Source: Basidiobolus meristosporus CBS 931.73
Lineage: Eukaryota; Basidiobolomycota; Basidiobolomycetes; Basidiobolales; Basidiobolaceae
DNA length: 60,168 nt
Direction: 5' to 3'
NCBI GenBank assembly: GCA_002104905.1
Contig: MCFE01000543.1
Coordinates: forward strand, 1-60,168
Position numbers and translations under genes: made by a program. Shown here piece by piece: positions 8,729 to 19,784 of this stretch. Within the stretch, counting starts at the first letter, position 1; every line of letters begins with the position of its first letter. The notes beneath the pieces are model-generated. The model was given only the letters and a program-made list of their open reading frames with translations. It was not told where the DNA came from and did no database searches.

Positions 8729-10450
8729 CTAAATGTTCATACTGACTAGTCCTAGTTTTGACCTAAGATATTCAAACTTGTCTCTAGCTAATGGTCTGGT
8801 AAATATGTCTGCAATCATTTCATCTGTAGGACAGTAAGCTAAGCCAACTAAGTAATTCTCTATAGCTTCATGTATGAAATGATGTCTAATATCTATGTGC
8901 TTGGTTCCAGCATGAAAAGTTGGATTTCTACCTAATTGTGTACATCCTTGATTATCTTGAAATAAAGTAATAGGCGTTTTTTGACATAGGCCTAAATCTG
9001 TAAAAATCTTTCTTAACCACATTGCTTCTTTTGTAGCCTCACAGGCTGCCATATACTCTGCCTCTGTGGTAGAAAGTGCTACGGTTAGTTGCTTTCTTGA
9101 ATTCCATGAAATTGCTACTTTGCAGTAAAGAAAGGTGTATCCTGTGGTGGATCTTCTGTCTTCTAAACTTTGTCTCCAATCAGCATCAGGGTATCCCACA
9201 AGATCCAGTTCTGAATCTTTATAAGTGTATTTTAAGCAGATATCAGCAGCTCCTTTTAGGTATCTATAAATCTGCTTAACTGCTGCAATATGTTCAGATC
9301 CATAGTTCTAATTATGCTGGCTGACAACTCCCACTAAACATGAGATATCAGGATGTGTTCCAAGCATGCTATACATCAGACTGCCAACCATAGATTGCTA
9401 AGGAAAGTCAGGGCTTTCTGATGGCACCAAGCTCTCTTGATTTGGTTGAGTTTTGACCAAGTTAAGGTTTGTCTCCAATGGGGTAGCTGCCAGTTTACAG
9501 TCTTCCATTTTGTACTTCTTTAGTATATCTTAAATATACTTGGATGGGCTTGGGGTAATAGTCTGGGTACTTCTGTCTATGGAGAACTTAATCCCTAAGT
9601 AGTAACTAAGTTCTCCTAGATCAGACATCTTGAACTTCTTAGATAGGCTGGATTTAGTCTCTTCCAATGTTTCTAGGTTATTGGTGGCTATAATAAGATC
9701 ATCCACATATAGGGCTAATAGAATTGGATTTGCTCTATCTGGCTTATAGTATATACTATAGTCAGCATAACTCAAAGATTCCAAATAAGAGTCTATCTTG
9801 CAATTCCAGGCTCTTGGTGATTGTTTGAGACCATATAGTGCCTTTTTAAGCATGCAGACCAAATGAGGGCTATCTTGGTCAGCAAGCCCATCAGGCTGGT
9901 CCATATACATGTCCTCATCAAGTTCTCCATTCAAAAATGCAGTTTTCACACCCATTTGATGAATAAAAAACTTATATTTGGCTGCAATAGCCAATATTAA
10001 TCTGATGGAATCAAACTTGGCTACTGGTGCAAAGGTCTCAGTATAGTCAAGTCCATTTGTCTGAGAGTATCTGTTGGCCACAAGTCTTGCTTTATATCTT
10101 TCATTTGTACCATCAGCCTTGTATTTTGTCTTAACAACCCATCTGTATCCAATTGATTCTTACTGATTGGTAATTTGACCAAGTGTCCAGTTTTATTTAT
10201 CGTTAAGGCCTGATATTCCTCTGTCATTGAAGATCTCCAAAACTTTGCCTGAGGGCTGCCTAGGACCTCTTTTACAGGTTGGGGCTCATCAATATGAGCT
10301 GAATAGGCATAGGCTAAGTTTGTACCCTCATTATATAGTAATTGAACTATTTCTTGTCCAGTTGGATCTCCAGGCATTTGAAATTGGCATGATCACTTCT
10401 GGGATATTCCTGGGCACTGCTTCAGGCTGAACCACTCTGCTGGAGTGAAA
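8729..10450 (-). pseudogene. Copia-1 pol fragment (RT and RNase H)
   Basis: The minus-strand reading is Ty1/copia Pol. Reverse transcriptase (9530-10081 and 10021-10377) contains GVKTAFLNGELDEDMYM, KKALYGLKQSPRAW and the catalytic YVDD as ALYVDDLIIA. RNase H and the C-terminal part (8729-9199) show the copia signatures STTEAEYMA, DNQG and KHIDIRHHFI. Frame changes and stops separate the blocks, near 9200-9530 for example, so it is not functional. Integrase is missing. The 3' end abuts a weak polypurine tract and the LTR. Confidence 0.85.
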
Positions 10451-10489
10451 AAATCTTATTGTTTTGCACTGATCCAATCCTGACATTTA

Positions 10490-12085
10490 AGCTAAATGAG
10501 CCTTTTGAGATACCCAAGAAATTTTAAAGAATTGGCAAGATGATACAGAGTAACTGCCACCCTAAGTACTTCTCACAAGCTCCAATTAATATTCATACAC
10601 ATATGCAACAATATAAATGCAAAGACTGGATGAACTGGATATGTATTTATTGAAGTGGTGTTCTGAAGCCATTGCTACCAAGAGTACATTGGAAGCAATG
10701 GGAGTCATATGTGGACATTGTTGGAATATTTATACAGAAGCAGATCACCAACATCAACTTGATGCATCTACAGCTGTTGTGTGAGGAGTTTGCAACAGGA
10801 TTTGAGCAGCTATACCACAAACATAAAGCTGAATGTGTAGATCTCTGCCGCTACTATATCCATTCACTACTCCATCTTGCATGGTGTGTGGAGAATATTG
10901 GGCCTTGCTTCACCTTTTAGGAGTTTCCTATGGAGTGGATGTGTGGGGACATAGGAAGACAAGTCAAGTTGCAGGTACTACCATATCCCAATCTCATCAA
11001 GAATATTACATTCAAGTCCATAATGGATGTGATGAGTTGGCACATGTAGGACAGCCAGCAAGAGTTGGAAAATATTGAGGACAAATGTGCACATGGAGAC
11101 ACCTGTGCCTATAGATTAGGAAGCCAAGGAGCCCCAATGCATTGGTAATCAGTTAAGTAATGCAAAGTTGGATTGGGTGCAACAAGCTACTAATTTTTAT
11201 CAGGAAAACTCTACCAAGAAATGCTGGATTTCTCATGGTGGCAAACTAACTTCTACACCATTCAATACAGAATTCACACAAGCAAAAGCCAGAGCACACC
11301 AATAAGGGAGACTAGAATCTGGCAGGGTGATGGAATATATTGGTTCAATACCAAGAAGTTCTTTGCGGATATTCAGGAGGTATTCATGGCAGAAGTGGCA
11401 ACAACCAAGCATATGTTTGCAAGATGTATATATTATCCGCAGTACAGGACATATGGCAACTTTGCAAGTATTACACTAAGAAGCCATAAAGTTGAGGTGA
11501 TAGAAATATTTCAATTGCGGCAAGTGTGTGTATTTATAGAAGTTAGTAAGCAGGAGGCCAAAGTTTTTTTTGATTTGAGCTATATGTGGAATACCCAAGT
11601 TATAGTTGGTAAGCAAATAAAGAAAGGTGATTCTACAGTGGAATTTATGAATTGCACAAGGGGAGGTAGAAAAAGGGAATACCATTTGGTAAACTGGTAT
11701 GGCAGCATCATACAGAACCAGCAGTAGGCCATCATAATTCCAATATAATGCCATCAGAGTCTTGCTGTGAGGCCATCAAAATACCGTCAAGTTTCTGCCA
11801 TATAATGCACTGGATGTCCTGGCCAACTGGATCCATTTAAAATAGTTATAGAGTGCTGAAAGACCGCAATATTACCATGCAAATATTGTCAAAGTACTGA
11901 TAAAATATTGTCAAGTCTTATCCCTTTATTTGGTTGTAAAATTAGCAAAACACCATCATGATTTTGTCATAAGATTGTTAGGAGGGCCACTAATTCTAAG
12001 CTGCTACTGTTATGATGGTCTCTAAACAGGATCTTGATGGCTGATCCAGATTGGATGCACCCAAAAGACCAAATTATTTGTCATA
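10490..12085 (+). mobile_element. Family D copy 1 (CACTA/Plavaka-like, degraded)
   Basis: Aligns with 40618-43230, 14640-15266 plus 23042-23720, and 54327-55640. It carries the transposase-like pseudogene below and a 3' tail (11730-12085) with repeated ATACCATCA-like motifs. No terminal repeats could be defined. It joins copia sequence on the left and Harbinger H1 on the right. Confidence 0.55.
10621..11727 (+). pseudogene. Family D transposase-like pseudogene
   Basis: Open blocks at 10672-10920 and 11221-11727, linked by sequence with stops. The first encodes INLMHLQLLCEEF and, about 50 residues on, HLAWCVENIGPCFTF, followed after a stop by EFPMEWMCGDIGRQVK. The pattern of a His/Leu stretch, then GP, a W/F-rich segment, FPMER-like and MCG is what I associate with the C-terminal domain (DUF4218-like) of Tnp2-type CACTA and fungal Plavaka/Kyakuja transposases; this is recognition by pattern, not a search. 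The last block (168 codons) ends KREYHLVNWYGSII. The catalytic N-terminal half is not visible. Confidence 0.5.
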
Positions 12086-12094
12086 GGGGCTGTT

Positions 12095-12740
12095 GCTTGC
12101 AGTCTGTATTATTCCTCTTGAAGCTCACCCTCTGATTCCTCAAGGTATTCACCTACCCTCTGTCTGATACTTTGTCACTGTTGCCTGGATGAGTCCTGTG
12201 TATGTTGCTCTTAGAAGCCACTTAGCTCTACTAATATATCACATAATGCATTGGTCATTTGAGGCAAAAACTCATTCAAATCTCTTTGATTCCCAAAGTT
12301 GAGGCACAAACAGATGTGTCTGGCCTGCACTATGTAAATTGCATGCAAAATCATTTCCATGCAGCTTCTTCTTCAAATCTCCTCACTTGCAGCTCATTCT
12401 TGATTTCAATACTTGTCTTCTTATTTATCTTCTTATGTATATCTACTGGCATCTTGATGTAGAACTCATGCCACCGCTCTCTACTCAGGTTCTTCCATAT
12501 CTGTCAGCTGTCAGCGGTATCAAGTTCTGCTAGATTAATGAGTAGTGCCCAAATATCTGTATGAAGGCTCATTGTAGACACTTGAGCCTTACTAAAATCA
12601 TTTGGCAGGGACTCAAACGGATCCAACATTGACTTCCCCAGTCTAGGCTGTGCTTGTGAGCTGGGGGATGGGTTTTGTATGGGTTCAACTAAAGATAAGT
12701 TGAGACTTGATATTGGGAACATAGTGACAGCATTGGATAC
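12095..12740 (-). pseudogene. Harbinger partner gene, fragment
   Basis: The minus-strand block 12504-12722 encodes a Ser/Pro-rich segment, then PNDFSKAQVSTMSLHTDIWA and a Leu-rich stretch. It matches 17793-18011 and 50930-51150. The region downstream to 12095 matches the rest of H2 gene 2 but has several stops. Harbinger elements typically encode a second Myb/SANT-like DNA-binding protein that assists the transposase. I assign that role by position and see no clear Myb domain. Confidence 0.55.
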
Positions 12741-13109
12741 TCATACAGTACTGTGTTGGCATCAACCTGATCTTATATGAAATATATATGAAAACCAATG
12801 TGATTGTTGAGTTCTTGATATATTATGTATGATGCATCTTGGATTGCATTGACACAGATTGGATCCCATCAATTGCAGATTTCCTATTTGATTATAGACT
12901 TGGGAGTAAAGCATCAATAAAAATACCAAGTCATTGTTTGAGAATGATTCTTGCAACATCATGATGGGATACATGGCAATAGATGGAGATTTAATCATAA
13001 TGCATATAAAATCAGATAAATATAGTAGATAGCACCAAGTCAAATCAATATGCCTCAGCCCAATCATCTACCAATTTTGATATGACTTACTGATCTGAAT
13101 GGTCTTCTC

Positions 13110-14136
13110 TCATCAATCCCATCACTATCACTGGATTTCCTTTTAACACAGTGGAGGAGATCTATACCAAGTACTGTGGACCTTCTACCCCAATCTACTT
13201 AAGAGGATCTCTTGTTAAGCTTCTCTACTATTAGACAAACTATTGCCCCACAAGGTTTCATCCCTCCATCCATGGCAACAAAAGTCCTAAAAGCTTTCAT
13301 TCCCAGCTGACAGCAATGGCAAACCACCTTGCAGAGGGTATGAATGATGTAGAGCAAGCTTAGAGTACTAGGTTCAGAAGCTCCATTAGACTTCCATATC
13401 CCAGAGTGTTCAGCAACAGGTTCCACATAAGGAGTATTTTTGATACCTTCCCAGTCAGGATTAACAGACCTTCTATAGGGCAGAGGCACTTTTATTCTGG
13501 CAAGTCCAAGGCACACTGTGTGAAGTTTCAAATACTGTCTGACATAGAGGGCTCCAATGACTTCCATATCCAAGAGTGTTCAGCTACAGGTTCCATATAA
13601 GGAGTATTTTGGATACCTTCCCAGTCAGGATTAACAGACCTTCTAGAGGGCAGAGGCACTTTTATTCTGGCAAGTTCAATGTACACTGTGTGAAGTTTCA
13701 AGCACTGTCTGACATTGAGGGTAACATCATCTGGTTTAGTGGGCCATTTGCTTGAAGTAAGGATGACTAAGCACCCTGGGTAGAGAAACATCCAGAATTC
13801 AGTAGCAGGGAGAAAGGTATGGCAGACTTAGCTTATATATGAGAGGATTGTCAGAGATTAGGATGTATTACAGCTTATAGGAAGCCAAGGAATGGTGTGC
13901 CTAGCAGGAAGCAGCAGCTCAATAATGAGATATGTAATCATTTCAGAGTGAGGGTAGAGCATACATTTGGATATCTGAAGAGATTCAGCATGTTGACTGA
14001 TAAAGTCAGAGGAAAGTCATATATAGGGGAAAACAGCAGAATAGGTAAGATAGTTGATATACTTATCAGTGCACAGTATAATTATGCAAGAAGACATACA
14101 CCAATAGAAATGTGTCTGGAGCATTATGAAGAGTAA
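13110..14136 (+). pseudogene. Harbinger transposase, H1, with internal duplication
   Basis: Decayed DDE transposase of the HARBI1/DDE_Tnp_4 type. The region around the first Asp (IFDTFPVRINRP and LDTFPVRI-like) is present twice because of a 170-bp tandem duplication (13391-13560 and 13561-13730). Since 170 is not a multiple of three, the duplication shifts the frame. The open 3' block 13897-14136 carries the third catalytic residue in VRVEHTFGYLKRF and ends MCLEHYEE, as in the other copies. Stops also occur at 13769 and near 13843. Confidence 0.75.
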
Positions 14137-14318
14137 ATAAAGCAAGGAAAGCACTATTCTGAGCAACATAAGTAGGATTAAATAAATTACTAGTAACTAT
14201 ATCCTACCACTGGCATTATGGTAGAAATTATAGTGCCAGATGGTGCTGTAGAGTGTCATATTGATCTGGCTCTATAAACAGGCCAACGCTTTGTGGCACT
14301 ATCCAATGGAACAAGTCT

Positions 14319-14622
14319 ATAGATTATATGGTCTTCATTAATGACTTCTTGTATGCAAGAGCAGTGTTAGAACTTTTACATTGTCTTGACATAAAAAACA
14401 CATAGAATATGTTTAAGAAGACCCCAAGAGCATATGTGCAAAGTTTGGGGCTGTTTGGACAACATTGAGGATTCTCATGTACTGAGTACCCAATACTTTG
14501 TTGAGGATATTCTAAGTAAGTCCCAACAAGAATATTTGTCAGTATTCTCTGAGATTTGTAAGTTATGATATAAGTGACTAAGCCAGGTGCATATTTAGGT
14601 GGAATTACAAATTTTTACAACA
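14319..14622 (-). repeat. Copia-1 LTR remnant hit by H1
   Basis: Matches the copia-1 LTR from its bases GATTATGTGG to the terminal TTACAACA, that is without the first 50 or so bases. H1 ends exactly at its left edge, so H1 landed in the LTR and a deletion removed the other side. Confidence 0.7.
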
Positions 14623-14639
14623 ATCTGAGTAGCTAAAGT

Positions 14640-15266
14640 ACAAACAAAGAGATTAATGCATAATTCTCTGCCACTAATGTATCCTTCCTCTACTCCATCT
14701 TGCTTGGTGTATTGAGAGTAGTGGGCCTTGCTTCAACTTTTGAGATTTTCATATGGAGCAGATGTGTGGGGAGATAGGAAGACAAGTCAAGTTGCAGGTA
14801 TTACATATCCCAATCTCACAAAGAATATTACCCTCAAGTCTGTCATGGATGTGATGAGTTGGCACATGGAGGACAGCCAGGAAAAGTTGGAAAATATAGA
14901 GGACCAAGGGCACATATAGACACCTATGACTATGGCATTAAGAAGCAAAGTAGCCCCAATGCATAGGTAATTAGTTTAGTAATACAGAGTTGGGTTGGGT
15001 GCAACAAGCAACTAATTTTTATTGGGAAAGCTCTACCAAGGTATGCTGGATCTCTCTTGGTCATAAGCCAATTTCTACAGCATGAAGAATAGAATTCACA
15101 CAAACAAGAGCCAAAGCACTCCCATAAGAGGGACTAGAATCCAGCAGGGAGAAGGATATGTTATCTAAAGACCAAAAGGTTCTTTATAGATATTCAGGAG
15201 GTATTCATAGCAGAAGTAGCAGGAACCAAGCGTATGTTTGCAAGATGTATATGCTACCAGCAATAC
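14640..15266 (+). repeat. Family D copy 4, part 1
   Basis: Resembles 10840-11420 and 41290-41870, including the coding block for MCGEIGRQVK and YPNLTKNITLKSVMDVMSWH (14728-14919). Its last five bases AATAC (15262-15266) are the target duplication of the copia element that follows; homology resumes at 23042. Confidence 0.7.
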
Positions 15267-15615
15267 TGTTGTAAGAGTCTTGGAGATATTTGAAGTGATT
15301 GGGAGTATAAGTATATTATATGGTTTTCACTTAATGAATTATTGAATGTAAAAGTAGTATTTATACTTTTACATGGTCTTGGCATAGGAAGCATGTAGAA
15401 TAGGTTAAGGAAGGTCCCAAGAACATGTGTGTAAAGTTTAGGGCTGTTTGGACAACTTTGAGAATTTTCATGTTCTGGGTACCTGGTATTTTGGTGAAAA
15501 TATTCCAAGTAAATCCCAACAAGGAATTTGGTCAGTATTCTCTAGGATTTGAAGGTAAAGATTTAAGTGACCATGTTAGGTGAATATTTAAGTGGAATTA
15601 CAAACTTTTACAACA
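15267..15615 (-). repeat. Copia-1 3' LTR
   Basis: 349 bp, TGTTGTAAGAG to TTACAACA as read on the plus strand. The adjacent CTCCCACTC (15616-15624) is, on the minus strand, the short polypurine tract GAGTGGGAG. Confidence 0.9.
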
Positions 15616-15629
15616 CTCCCACTCAGCTA

Positions 15630-16365
15630 AATGTTCATACCAACTAGTCCTAGTTTTGACCTAAGATATTCAAGCTTGTCTCTAGCTGATGGTTTGGTAA
15701 ATATGTCTGCAATCATTTCATCTGAAGGACAGTAAACTAAGCTAAGCAAGTTACTCTCTATAGCTTCATGTATGAAATGATGTGTAATATCTATATGCTT
15801 AGTTCTAGCATGAAAAGTTGGATTTCTACCTAATTATATACATCCTTGATGATCTTGAAATAAAGTAATAGGCATTTTTTGACATAGGCCTAAATCTGTA
15901 AAAAGCTTTCTTAACCACATTGCTTCTTTTGTAGCTTCACAGGCTGCCATATACTCTGCCTCTGTGGTAGAAAGTGCTTTGGTTGGTTACTTTCTTCAAT
16001 ATGATGAAATTGCTCCTTGACAGTAAAGAAATGTGTATCCTGTGGTGGATCTTCTGACTTCCAAGTTCTGTCCCCAATCAGCAGTAGAGTATCCCACAAG
16101 GTCCTGTTCAGAGTCCTTATAAGTGGATATTAAGCAGATATCAGCAGTTCCTTTAGGTATCTAAAAATCTGCTCAACTGATGCAATATGATCAGATCCAG
16201 AGTTTTGATTATGTTAGCTGATAACTCCCACTGAATGAGATATCTGGACATGTTCCAAGCATGATATACATCAGACTGCCAACCATAGACTGATAAGAAA
16301 AGTCAGGGCCTTTGGATGGCATCAAGCTCTCTTGACTTGGTTGAGTTTTGACCAAGTAAAGATAT
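15630..16365 (-). pseudogene. Copia-1 pol C-terminal part (RNase H)
   Basis: Closely related to 8729-9460 and runs from the pol terminus into reverse transcriptase. Stops have accumulated: the STTEAEYMA and HHFI signatures are recognisable but not in one open frame. It is cut at 16365 by Harbinger H2 and continues at 19785. Confidence 0.8.
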
Positions 16366-16548
16366 AGACTTGTTCCGTTGGATAGTGCCACATAGTGCCA
16401 GCCTGTTTATAGTGCCGGATTGATCTGGCACTCTACAGCACTCTCTGGCACTATAATTTCTACCTTAATGCCAGTTGTATAATACAGTTACTGGTGATTT
16501 TACTCAATCTTTTATATGCTGCTCAGAATAGTGCTTTACCTGCTTTAT

Positions 16549-17330
16549 TTACTCTTCATAATGCTCCAGACACATTTCTCTCAGTAGATGTCTTCTTGTA
16601 TGAGCATACTGTGCATTAATAAGTATCTTAACTATTTTACCTATTCTGCTGTTTTCTCCTATATATGACTTTCCTCTGTGTTTACCTGCCAATAAGCTGA
16701 ATCTCTTCAGATATCCAAATGTGTGCTCTACCCTCACTCTGAAGTGATTAAATATCTCATTGTAGAGCTTCTGCTTCCTGCTAAGCACACCATTCCTTGG
16801 CTTCCTATAAGCAGTAATACAACCTAATCTGTGACAATCCTCTCCTATATAGGCTAAGTCTGCCATACCTTTCTCCCCTCTATTGAATTCAGGATGATTC
16901 TCTACCCAGAGTGCTTTATCATGGCTACTTCCAGCAAATGGCCCACTAAACCAGATGATGTTACCCTCAATGTCAGACAGTGCTTGAAACTTCACACAGT
17001 GTGCCTTGTACTAGCCAGAAAAAAAGTGCCTCTGCCCTCTAGAAGGTCTGTTAATCCTCACTGGGAAGGTATCCAAAATACTCCTTATATGAAACCTGTT
17101 GCTGAACACTCTGGGATATGGAAGTCCATTGGAGTTTCTGAACCTAGTACTCCAAGCTTGCTCCAAGTCATTCATACACTCTGCAAGGTGGTTCTCCATT
17201 GCTGTCAGCTGGGAATGAAAGCTTCTAGGACTTTTGTTGCCATGGATGGTGGGATGAAACCTTGTGGGGCAATAGTTCTTGTAATAGCAGAGAAGCTTAA
17301 CAAGGGATCTCCTTGAGTAGATTGGGGTTG
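16549..17330 (-). pseudogene. Harbinger DDE transposase, one clear nonsense codon
   Basis: A HARBI1-like transposase that would cut and rejoin the element at 3-bp targets. Two long blocks (17199-17011 and 16995-16549) share one frame and are separated by a single TAG where the H1 copy reads AAG (Lys). The catalytic Asp in RSILDTFPVRI is at 17071-17073, the second in GSSHDKALW at 16918-16920, and Glu in VRVEHTFGYLKRF at 16726-16728. All three are retained. The last block (148 codons) ends MCLEHYEE. Upstream of 17199 the frame is broken, so the N-terminus is uncertain. Confidence 0.85.
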
Positions 17331-17792
17331 ATGGTCCACAGTATTTGGAATAGATCTCCTATAGTGTGTCAAAAGGAAATCCAGTGGTAGTGATGGGATT
17401 GATGAGAAAAGACCATTCAGATGAGTAATTCATATTAAAATTGGTGGATGATCTTATGGAGGTAGTTTGAATCAATTTGGCGCAATCTGAGTTATTTATC
17501 AGATTTCTAATGCATTATGATTGAATCTCCATCAATTACCATGTATCCCATCATTATGTCGCAAAAATTATCCTCAAACAATGCCTTGGTACTTTTATTG
17601 ATGCTTTACTCATAGGTCTATAATCAAATAGGAAATCTGCAATTGATGTGATCTGATCTGTGTCAACATGATGCAAGATGCATCATGCATAATATATGGA
17701 AAATTCAACAATCACATTAGTTTTCATATATATTTCATATAAGACCAGGTTGATGCCAATATACTGCTGTATAAGTATCCAAATCCATTGCT
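17331..17792. promoter_or_regulatory. Spacer between divergent Harbinger genes
   Basis: About 460 bp of AT-rich sequence between the start regions of transposase and partner gene, conserved at 12740-13110 and 51150-51540. It probably contains promoters for both genes. I see no other coding sequence. Confidence 0.4.
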
Positions 17793-19040
17793 ATGGTACC
17801 CATACCAAGTCTCAACTCATCTTTAGTACAACCCAGACAAAACCCATCCCCCAGCTCACAAGAGCGGTCCAGACCGGAAAAGTCAATGTTGGAACCGTTT
17901 GAGTTCTTGCCAAATGATTTTAGTATTGTCCAAGTGTCTATGATGAGCCTTCATACAGATATATGGGCACTACTGATTAATCTAGCAGAACTAGATACCT
18001 TGGAGAGTTGACAAAGATAGAAGAATTTGGGTAGAAAGCTGTGGCATGAGTTCTACATCAAGATGCCAGCCAATGTATGTAGGAAGATATATAACAAGAC
18101 AAGTATTGAAATCAAGAATGAGCTGAGAGTGAGGGGATTTGATGAAGAAGCTGCATGGGAATGATTTTGCGCATAATTTGCACAGTATGGGCTGGAAATG
18201 TCCATTTGTGCCTCAACTTTGGGAGCCAAAGAGATTTTGAATGAGTTTTTGCCTCAAATGACTAATGTACTACATGATATATTAGTAGAGCTAAGTGGCT
18301 TCTGAGAGCAATATACACAGGACTCATCCAGGCAACAGCTCCAAAGTATCAGACAGAGGGTAAGTGAATACCTTGAAGAATCAGATGGTGAGCTTCAGGA
18401 GGAAGAATACAGACCGCAAGCAACATAGCCTGGACTGACATGCACCAGCAAGCTGTGGTTGCAAGAGATGTTAAGGAATCTAGCAAGGTGTGCTGGCACA
18501 ATCCGGACAATGCCAATACCCTTTACCAGAGTGCCCCACGTTGAGTCAACGTGCATTGGGTCAATGCACATGCTTCAGAGCAAAACTACCAGAACTTGCC
18601 AAACTGTTCATTTAGACACAAGTCCATTGGAGTGGACCAAGTTGCGTCAACATGTAGCATCACATTGAACTCAGCCAAGGGCCATCTCAACGCGTCAAGG
18701 CGCACCTGCACATGCCATTTTGTCTGACCATCAGCAAGTTACTTCTAGTGAACTGACTGATGATGACCAACATGAAGTGCCTCAACCACCAGAGCCCTTG
18801 GCAAGTAAAAGAACATGTCAGCATGTGGCACTCCAGGCTGGTTCAGTTAGTTCAGTTGGAGCAATTCAGCGCAGCCAAGCTGCAGCATTGCACTCATCAG
18901 CTAGGAGGCAAAATACTGACTACAAATACACAAGTAGCCAAGATGCTAGTCAGCCAGGAAGTAGTATAGGTGTGCAAAGTGAGTCACTACCAAATGCTTC
19001 AGTAGTAATCCCTGTGAGAAAAAAACCCAGGAGAAGATGA
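17793..19040 (+). pseudogene. Harbinger partner (gene 2)
   Basis: Second Harbinger gene, broken by several stops. Blocks in order: a Ser/Pro-rich start with LPNDFSIVQVSMMSLHTDIW and a Leu/Ala stretch (17793-18011); a Trp- and Lys-rich part reading LWHEFYIKMPANVCRKIYNK (about 18035-18115), which could be a Myb/SANT-like helical DNA-binding segment; an acidic Glu-rich segment near 18370-18410; and a polar C-terminal block (18720-19040, 106 codons) ending in the basic run VRKKPRRR, a likely nuclear localisation signal. In studied Harbinger systems this partner binds DNA and escorts the transposase to the nucleus. Assignment here is from position and the basic tail. Confidence 0.6.
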
Positions 19041-19781
19041 TGCAATTGCTTTGAATTGCTATTATTTGTAATGATCCCAACAACCCTTTTTTTTTGGGAT
19101 TTGAATCAAGCCATTGCAAAACAGTGATCATCAAATTTTTGATATAAGTAATATCAAGGTCGTTTCATATTTGAGACAGAACCCCTATAAATAAGCACCC
19201 TACATATATATACATCATCTGTAATACCTGTGCAGCTATTGGATCTGTTTCACACCTACCCAATCGCTTGCATGATAGCTATGACACCTTGTCCAATTAC
19301 TAGGATCAAGGATTTACTTGCTCAATGGGCAAAATGTGATATTTGATGGCAAATCAGGTAGCTTGCTTAGTAGTCAATGAGCCAATTGGGGGCTGCCAGC
19401 CTCAGGATACTTGTGGACCAATTAACTACTGAGATACCGTCCAATTGGATTGATGGTAACCAAAATGGTAAGTATCAGTGTAGTTTAAAGTGTGATACAC
19501 ATTTATTTCCATTTACATTGAAGAAACATATTCAGATACCAGATTTTACCTGCCATAATAGTGGTATCCAATTGTGCATGTGATGCAAGCATTACAAGTT
19601 GGCGTGATCATCTGTGCCAACCTTATTGTGTCAGATTGTACCATAGTGTGTGAGATTGTCCCACATAGTGCAAAATTGTCCAAGAACAATCCTGCCTTCT
19701 GGTAGCTTGAATATTGTGCCTGAATGTTCTTTACAACTGCGGATTGCACCGCACCCTGGCACAGTACAATGAAACAAGTCT
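19041..19781. other. H2 right arm, non-coding
   Basis: 740 bp with no convincing reading frame. It matches the inverted stretch 46578-47290 of H3. The last 200 bp have repeated short words (GTGCCA, TTGTCC, TTGTGTCAG), possibly subterminal transposase sites. Confidence 0.5.
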
Positions 19782-19784
19782 TTT

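Larger units (their letters stand above)
8180..10489 (-). mobile_element. Copia-1 copy, truncated at its 5' side
   Basis: A minus-strand Ty1/copia remnant inserted in family A copy 1. Its 3' LTR (8180-8717) is followed by RNase H and reverse transcriptase sequence. Homology to the better copy at 15267-23041 ends near 10489, where family D begins, so integrase, gag and the 5' LTR are missing. Confidence 0.8.
12086..14318 (+). mobile_element. Harbinger H1, left end truncated
   Basis: A PIF/Harbinger-like DNA transposon. The partner gene (minus) and transposase (plus) diverge, as in the complete copy H2. The right terminal repeat is TGGCACTATCCAATGGAACA followed by AGTCT, ending at 14318 and followed by ATA inside a copia LTR. 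The left terminal repeat and the partner gene C-terminus are missing, because homology starts near 12086 beside family D. Confidence 0.75.
16366..19781. mobile_element. Harbinger H2, complete copy
   Basis: The element is 3416 bp. The left terminus AGACTTGTTCCGTTGGATAG and the right terminus ending GAAACAAGTCT are inverted. Comparing the site with the copia copy at 9449-9475 implies a 3-bp target duplication, now TAT (16363-16365) and TTT (19782-19784). A 3-bp duplication, a HARBI1-type transposase and a second gene fit PIF/Harbinger. The genes are divergent: transposase on minus (16549-17330), partner on plus (17793-19040). Arrays of TGGCACTAT-like words lie inside the left end (16385-16460). 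H2 is the reference for reconstructing H1 and H3. Confidence 0.85.
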
